64,000 bases of DNA from an uncultured Eubacteriales bacterium (lineage in GTDB: Bacteria > Bacillota > Clostridia > Oscillospirales > Oscillospiraceae), in the NCBI GenBank assembly GCA_905198835.1, contig CAJKDY010000001.1, positions 62,001 through 126,000 of the forward strand. Reading direction: 5' to 3'. Below are positions 57,401 to 63,400 of the stretch, in pieces (position 1 is the first letter of the stretch; the number at the start of each line of letters is the position of its first letter). The position numbers were made by a program, and so were the translations under genes. The notes beneath the pieces were generated by a model. It searched no databases and was not told the origin of the DNA. It saw nothing but the letters and a program-made list of their open reading frames with translations.

Positions 57401-60400
57401 GGCAATACCATCGCTTCGGTGCCCTTCTTCATCATGACGGTCAAGGCCAGCGACTGCAAGGGCCTGGCCAGAGGCGCGCGCTTTGTCTCGGTCACTGCCG
57501 GCAAGGGCTACTCCCTGGCCCTGGCCAGCGACGGCACTGTCTTCGCCTGGGGCGACAACGCCATGGGTCAGCTGGGTCTGCGCTCGGACGAGGCCAAGAT
57601 CACCACGCCCACCAAGCTGACGCTGCTGAACGTCAACAGAGTGTCCGCCGGCGAGGATCACACCCTGTTCGCCATGTACGACGGCACCGTCTATGCCGCG
57701 GGCTCCAATGCCTACGGCAAGCTGGGCATCGACAACTCCAGTCTGCCTGCGGGCGGTCACTCCAACGCCCCTGTGTTTGTGGGCGGCCTTAGCTCTGTGG
57801 TGGATGTGTCCGCGGGCGAGAACCACTCCGTGGCCCTGACCGGCGGCAGCTCCAACACCCGGGTGTACACCTGGGGCTACAACGGCGAGGACCGCCTGGG
57901 CCGCGAGCTGGCCGACGGCGTAACTTACGACGCCATTCCGCAGCAGATCCGCAGCCTGACCTACATCGTGGATGTGGACGCCGGTCGGGATCACACCCTG
58001 GCCTTGGAGTACAACGGCGGTCTTTATAGCTGGGGCAACAACCGCACCGGCCAGCTGGGTCTGGGCACCTCGACCACCCAGCTCACTGTCCAGGTCCCCG
58101 AGCTCAACGTCCTCTATCTCCAGGATGCGGACGTGATGGTCCATTCCATCTCCGCCGGCGGCGAGTATTCCGCCATCTCTGACCAGATCGGCCAGGTGTA
58201 CGGCTTTGGCGACTACACCAAGGGCACTGCGGACGACCTGGTCCTGACCCAGAACGACACCCTGTCCGACTCGCCCATCATCGTGGGCGAGAAGGGGCAG
58301 CCCTCCAGTAAGCACCAGGTCCTGGCCCATGTGGGCGAGGATGTGGTGGTGGACTTCATCCTGTCCCACCGCTTCAACCTCTTTACCGAGTTCTGGAACC
58401 ACTATCCCATCACCTTCCAGAACGTCAATGCCGACGTGGCCTATCGTAACGCCGCCGACCTGGCCGCGGGCGATTATCGGACCGGTATCGGCGACCAGAT
58501 CTCCTTCGCCGACAATAAGACCGCCGCGGAGCTGGAGGCGCTGAATCAGTTTGTGGTCCACGGCAACAGCTACGGCTTTACCCAGGTCATCCTCAAGTCC
58601 AACGACCAGAGCGTGGTCTACTACGTCAACATCATCCCCGAGAATGACGACTACAACACCCACATCGTGGCGCCCATGCTCTCCGCCGGCCAGAAGTTCA
58701 CCGTGGCGCTCCGCTCCGACGGCTCGGTCTGGGCCTGGGGCGACAATCAGTACGGTCAGCTGGGTCAGGACATCGACGCCAGCAAGCCCTACTCCACCGT
58801 GCCTGTGCGCGTCACCTTCGACGGCCTCACCGAGGGCGAGTACATCAAGAACATCACCACCGGCGAGTATCACGCCATGGCCCTGACCAATAAGGGTCGG
58901 CTCTTCACCTGGGGCTCCAACAACGACGCCTCCGGCACCATTACCCATCAGCTGGGTCTGGCCCTTACGCTGGGCGAGGCTGAGGCCACTATGGCCTATA
59001 TCACCAAGCCCACTCTGGTCACGCTGCCCGGCACCGGCGCCGACGCTACCGTCACCAAGATGGTGGCCGGCGTGACCCACACCGCCGTGCTGACGCAGGC
59101 TGGCCGCGTGTATACCTGGGGCTCCAACAACTACGGCGAGTTGGGTATCGACGCCGCCCGCGGCTACTCCACCGGCACGCCGCAGCTGGTCACCGGTCTG
59201 AGCCGTGTCATCGACCTCTCTGAGGGCGCCCGGACCAACACCGTCCGCGTCACCCGTTACGACGGCCAGCTCTGGGGCTGGGGCCGCAATATCAACGGCG
59301 AGCAGAACACCAACAGCGGCTTGGAGTATTACGCCCGTCCGCGGATCTCCAAGATCGACTTCTCCGGTCTGAAGCGGCCCGCCCTGGACGTGAACGGCGC
59401 TCCGGTCCAGGCTGTGGACAAGAATGGCGATCCCATCTTCGAGTCCGACGGCGTCACGCCTGTCTACGCCCAGGAGATCGGTCTGCCCAAGAACATCCAG
59501 ATCATCAAGGTCGTGGACGGCCAGACCTATTCCATGGCCATGCTCTCCAACGGCGCTGTCATCACCTGGGGCACCAACAAGAACGGTGAGCTGGGCGCTG
59601 CCGAACAGGATCTGATCCCCGCTACCGGCCCGTTGGATGTGCCCACGCTGGTGGAGAACGCTGACAACGCCCAGGCTCTGGCTACACGTATCGTGGAGAC
59701 CTCCTTCGGTCAGTCCGGCGGCGTCTACAAGCCTGGCTATGTGGTTGGGCTGGAGGGCGACTATACCTTCCAGGACGCCAACGGCGTGCCCAACATCGTT
59801 CTGGGCACCGACGGTACGCCCATTGACGACGGCACGCCCAATGGCGACCATATGGTGGCCATTGCCGCCGGCGCGGTCCACAACGCGGTCCTCTCCGGCG
59901 ACCAGAGCGTGTGGACCTGGGGTATGACTGCCGATGGCCGTTTGGGCCTGACCATTGAGGATCCCACCAAGAACCAGAATGGCACCCTGGCCCAGCAGGT
60001 GCCCTCTACCCAGTGGGTGGAGAAGGACGATGGTTCCTACGCCATCGAGAAGATTGACCAGCCGATCCGCGCCCAGAGCGTGGCCACCGGCGGCGCCTTT
60101 ACCGCCATTTCCACCGTGGAGCAGGGCGCCGAGCCCGCTGACACCGCCGAGCTGTTCAGCTACAGCCCCGCCAAGCCCAATGACAATACCCTCTATGGCC
60201 TGGTGTACGCCTACGGCGAGAACATCTCCGGTCAGATCGGCGTGGGTCAGCTTTACAGCATCAGCGACGCCCATATGACCTGGCTGCCCCGTCAGGTCCT
60301 GGGGGCCGACCCGTCCATCACGCCTGTGGACGTGGTGGTGCCCGAGGGCGGCAACGCGCCCATGTCCGCCGACTTTGGCAAGATGTGGATGGCCAACCCG

Positions 60401-63400
60401 CAGTACATCGCTTCCACCGATGTGGACTGGACCCTCCGTGACCAGTTGGACGAGGAGGGCAATGCCGTCACCGATGACCGCGCGTCGTTCGATCCCAACC
60501 ACAGCGCCGACACCACCGTCCGGGGCCTGCGCGCCGGCACCGCCATCGTGGTGGCTACCGATACCACCAGCGGCACCACTGTGGAGACCACCCTTCGGGT
60601 CCTGAGCCGGGATGACCTCCGGGCCGCTGAGATCTTTGCGGAAAACGAGCACGCTACCAACCCCGGTTATGAGACGTTGATCACCAACGGCTACCTCCAG
60701 CTGGGTGAGTTCACCTTCCGCACCGTCCAGACCGGCACCACCGCCACCGGCGAGCCTATTTACACCGTGGTGGCCATGCCCGGCACGATCCCCGACACGC
60801 TGAAGGACGCGGTGAACGCCGCGGGCGGCCTGGCCGTGACCAGTCCCAAGCTGCGCAACGCCGTGGTGGCCTATGTGGTGCCGCGGGTGGACGCCTCGGG
60901 CAACCTTGTCAAGGACGCCAATGGCAAGAAGCTGGCCGACATCCGCGTGGTGCTCCAGGTCGATACCGACGTCCTGACCCTGTGGAGCGAAGACGGCGCC
61001 GGGAGCTATGCCGTCAAGGCCACGGACCAGACCTTCGTCGCCAATGACCTGACCAAGCAGATCAACACCGGCAAGCAGGATAGCGAGAAGCGGACCATCT
61101 ACAACTATAACTGGACCGCCGACGATCCCACTATCCCCGCCGAGCTGGCTACCATCCTGAACGATCTCTATAATAAGTACGCCAACGGGATCGAGGACGA
61201 CTGGGGCAACAAGACCACGGTGCCCAGCTATGCCAAGTTCGTGGACGTGCCCTACGAAAATGTGGAAGAGTTGTATCTGCGCTTGCTGAACACCGAGGGC
61301 AGCGACGCCTTCGAGGGTTGGACCAAGCTTATCGTGGTGGAGCGCAAGACCGCCACCGCCCTGGAGCAGATCACCGTGGGCAACAAGACCGCTTCTGAAG
61401 GCAGCGTGGGCTATCATAACCCGGGTTATCCCGCCGGTGATATGCCCGGCACCGCCGACGACACCAAGGCCGATCACTCCGCCGACCTCGCCGATGTGAC
61501 CAATACCAAGGGTGTGGCTGTGGATATCAACGTGATCTATGATGAGGCCAAGGACAACGCCGTCAACGCCATGAAGTATCCCAGCGGCAAGGCCGACAGC
61601 CGCTACACCATTATCCCCGACGCTACCGATCTGGCCGGCGTCAAGCAGGACAACGAACTCTACATCTACGGCGTGCTGGGCGAGACGGACATTATCTCCG
61701 TCAACGGCCAGGCTGTCAACGCCGACCACCTGGCCCAGGCCAAGGGCGCCAGTACGGCCCTTTCCAAGGCTGAGGCCGATGTGAAGCGGCTGAACGACCA
61801 GCAAACCGCCATCAACGCCGTCCTGCCCAGCGTTCAGGCTCTTGCCGCAGCCCAGAGCGGTATCCTGCCCGACACCAGCGCTTACCACGGCGCGGACGCC
61901 ACTGAGGCCGCCAGTCCGTACTACACGGTGGATGGCCGCCTGACGTGGTTCCATGACGAGACTGACAGTAATCTGCTGAAGCTGTCCGACCCGTTGGGGA
62001 CCGCTCTGGCCGATACGGTCAACAAGATCATCGACCAGTATAACGGCGTCGCCACCAACGCGGTGACCGCTGCCAGCACCTATCAAAACGCCATGGACGC
62101 CCTCCAGGCGCTCCAGGACGCTGCCGCCACCAGCCGGGTCACCGCCGCCGGTGCTTTGACCGATGGCTTTAAGCTGGACGCCGCCCAGGCCCAGACCATG
62201 ACCCGGGCCGAACTGACCGACCAGATGAACGCCAACGCCAAGGCCCTGTGCGCCGGTGCGGGTGTGCTGCCCGACCTCAGCAACCAGATGACCACCGCCG
62301 CCGACTGCGTGACGCGGATGAACGACGTGCTGGTCGGCATTGCCGCTGAGCTGCCCGGCTACCAGGATACCCTCGACAACACCCAGGCCGTGGCTAACGC
62401 CAGCTTCTCGCGCATCCACAGCGGCAAGCTGGATACCCAGTGGGTGGCCGTTAAGGGCGACGCGCAGGAGCACAGCGTGACCATCAAGGCCACCGCCCAG
62501 ACCTATAAGATGGACCAGGCTAAGGCTGTGGGCCAGACCACCGAGAAGAACTACACCCTGAATCTGATCCGCAAGAGCCAGGCCACCCGGCTCAAGGGCA
62601 TCTCCGCTGTGCTGGACGGCGCCACCTACACCGCCATTCAGCCCAAGGCAGGGGAGTACCTGCTGGTGCTGCCCAAGGGCGTGTATGTCTCCGCCGACCG
62701 CCTGACCAGCCTCACCGCCACCGCCTCCATGGGCGATCTGGCCTACATCGAGTTCATCAAGTCCGCTGGCGCCAGCACGGGCGCGACCAACATCCTGCCC
62801 GGTGAGAAGCTCTCCAGCCAGACCTGGTCCAGCTACCGTCTCAGCGATACCACCGGCAGGATCGCCGACAATATCCTTACCATCCGTGTGAAGGCCTACC
62901 TGGACGACCCGGCCACCGACGCCAGCGCCCGGTATGTCTACACCGACTATAAGCTGACCATCCTCACCACCGACGAGCCCTACTACGTCTTCCTGAATGA
63001 GGATTACCTCAACCCGCTGCCGCGCCGCCGGGTGGAGGATATGGACACCAACAATGACGGTGTGCCCGAGACCGCTCAGTACCGCTATGTGGCCCTGCTG
63101 GAGGACACCGACAACAACGACACCACCGTGGTGCCCGCCAGCGTCACCGTGATCGCCCCCGCCGCCAACAGCCGGGTCAAGGTGGGCGCCAACACCCAGT
63201 ATTATGACGGCGCCAGCACCGAGAGCTTCCGCTTCGGTCTGCCCGGCTCGGTGGACGCCGACTCCGCCACCCGCTACTTCAACGCCGACGGCTGGAACGA
63301 CCTGCCCTTCAGCGTGGGCACCAAGCAGGGCGGCTCCACGGTGAACGCCAAGACCCAGCAGGTCCGGCTCTACTACGCCAAGGCCGACACCCAGCTCGAT

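Noticed and set aside
491..60215. Short DNA repeats such as gtctgggcctggggc recurring many times
   Set aside because: They encode the conserved V-W-A-W-G blade core. Between copies the sequence diverges, so they are protein repeats, not CRISPR, transposon ends or binding sites.
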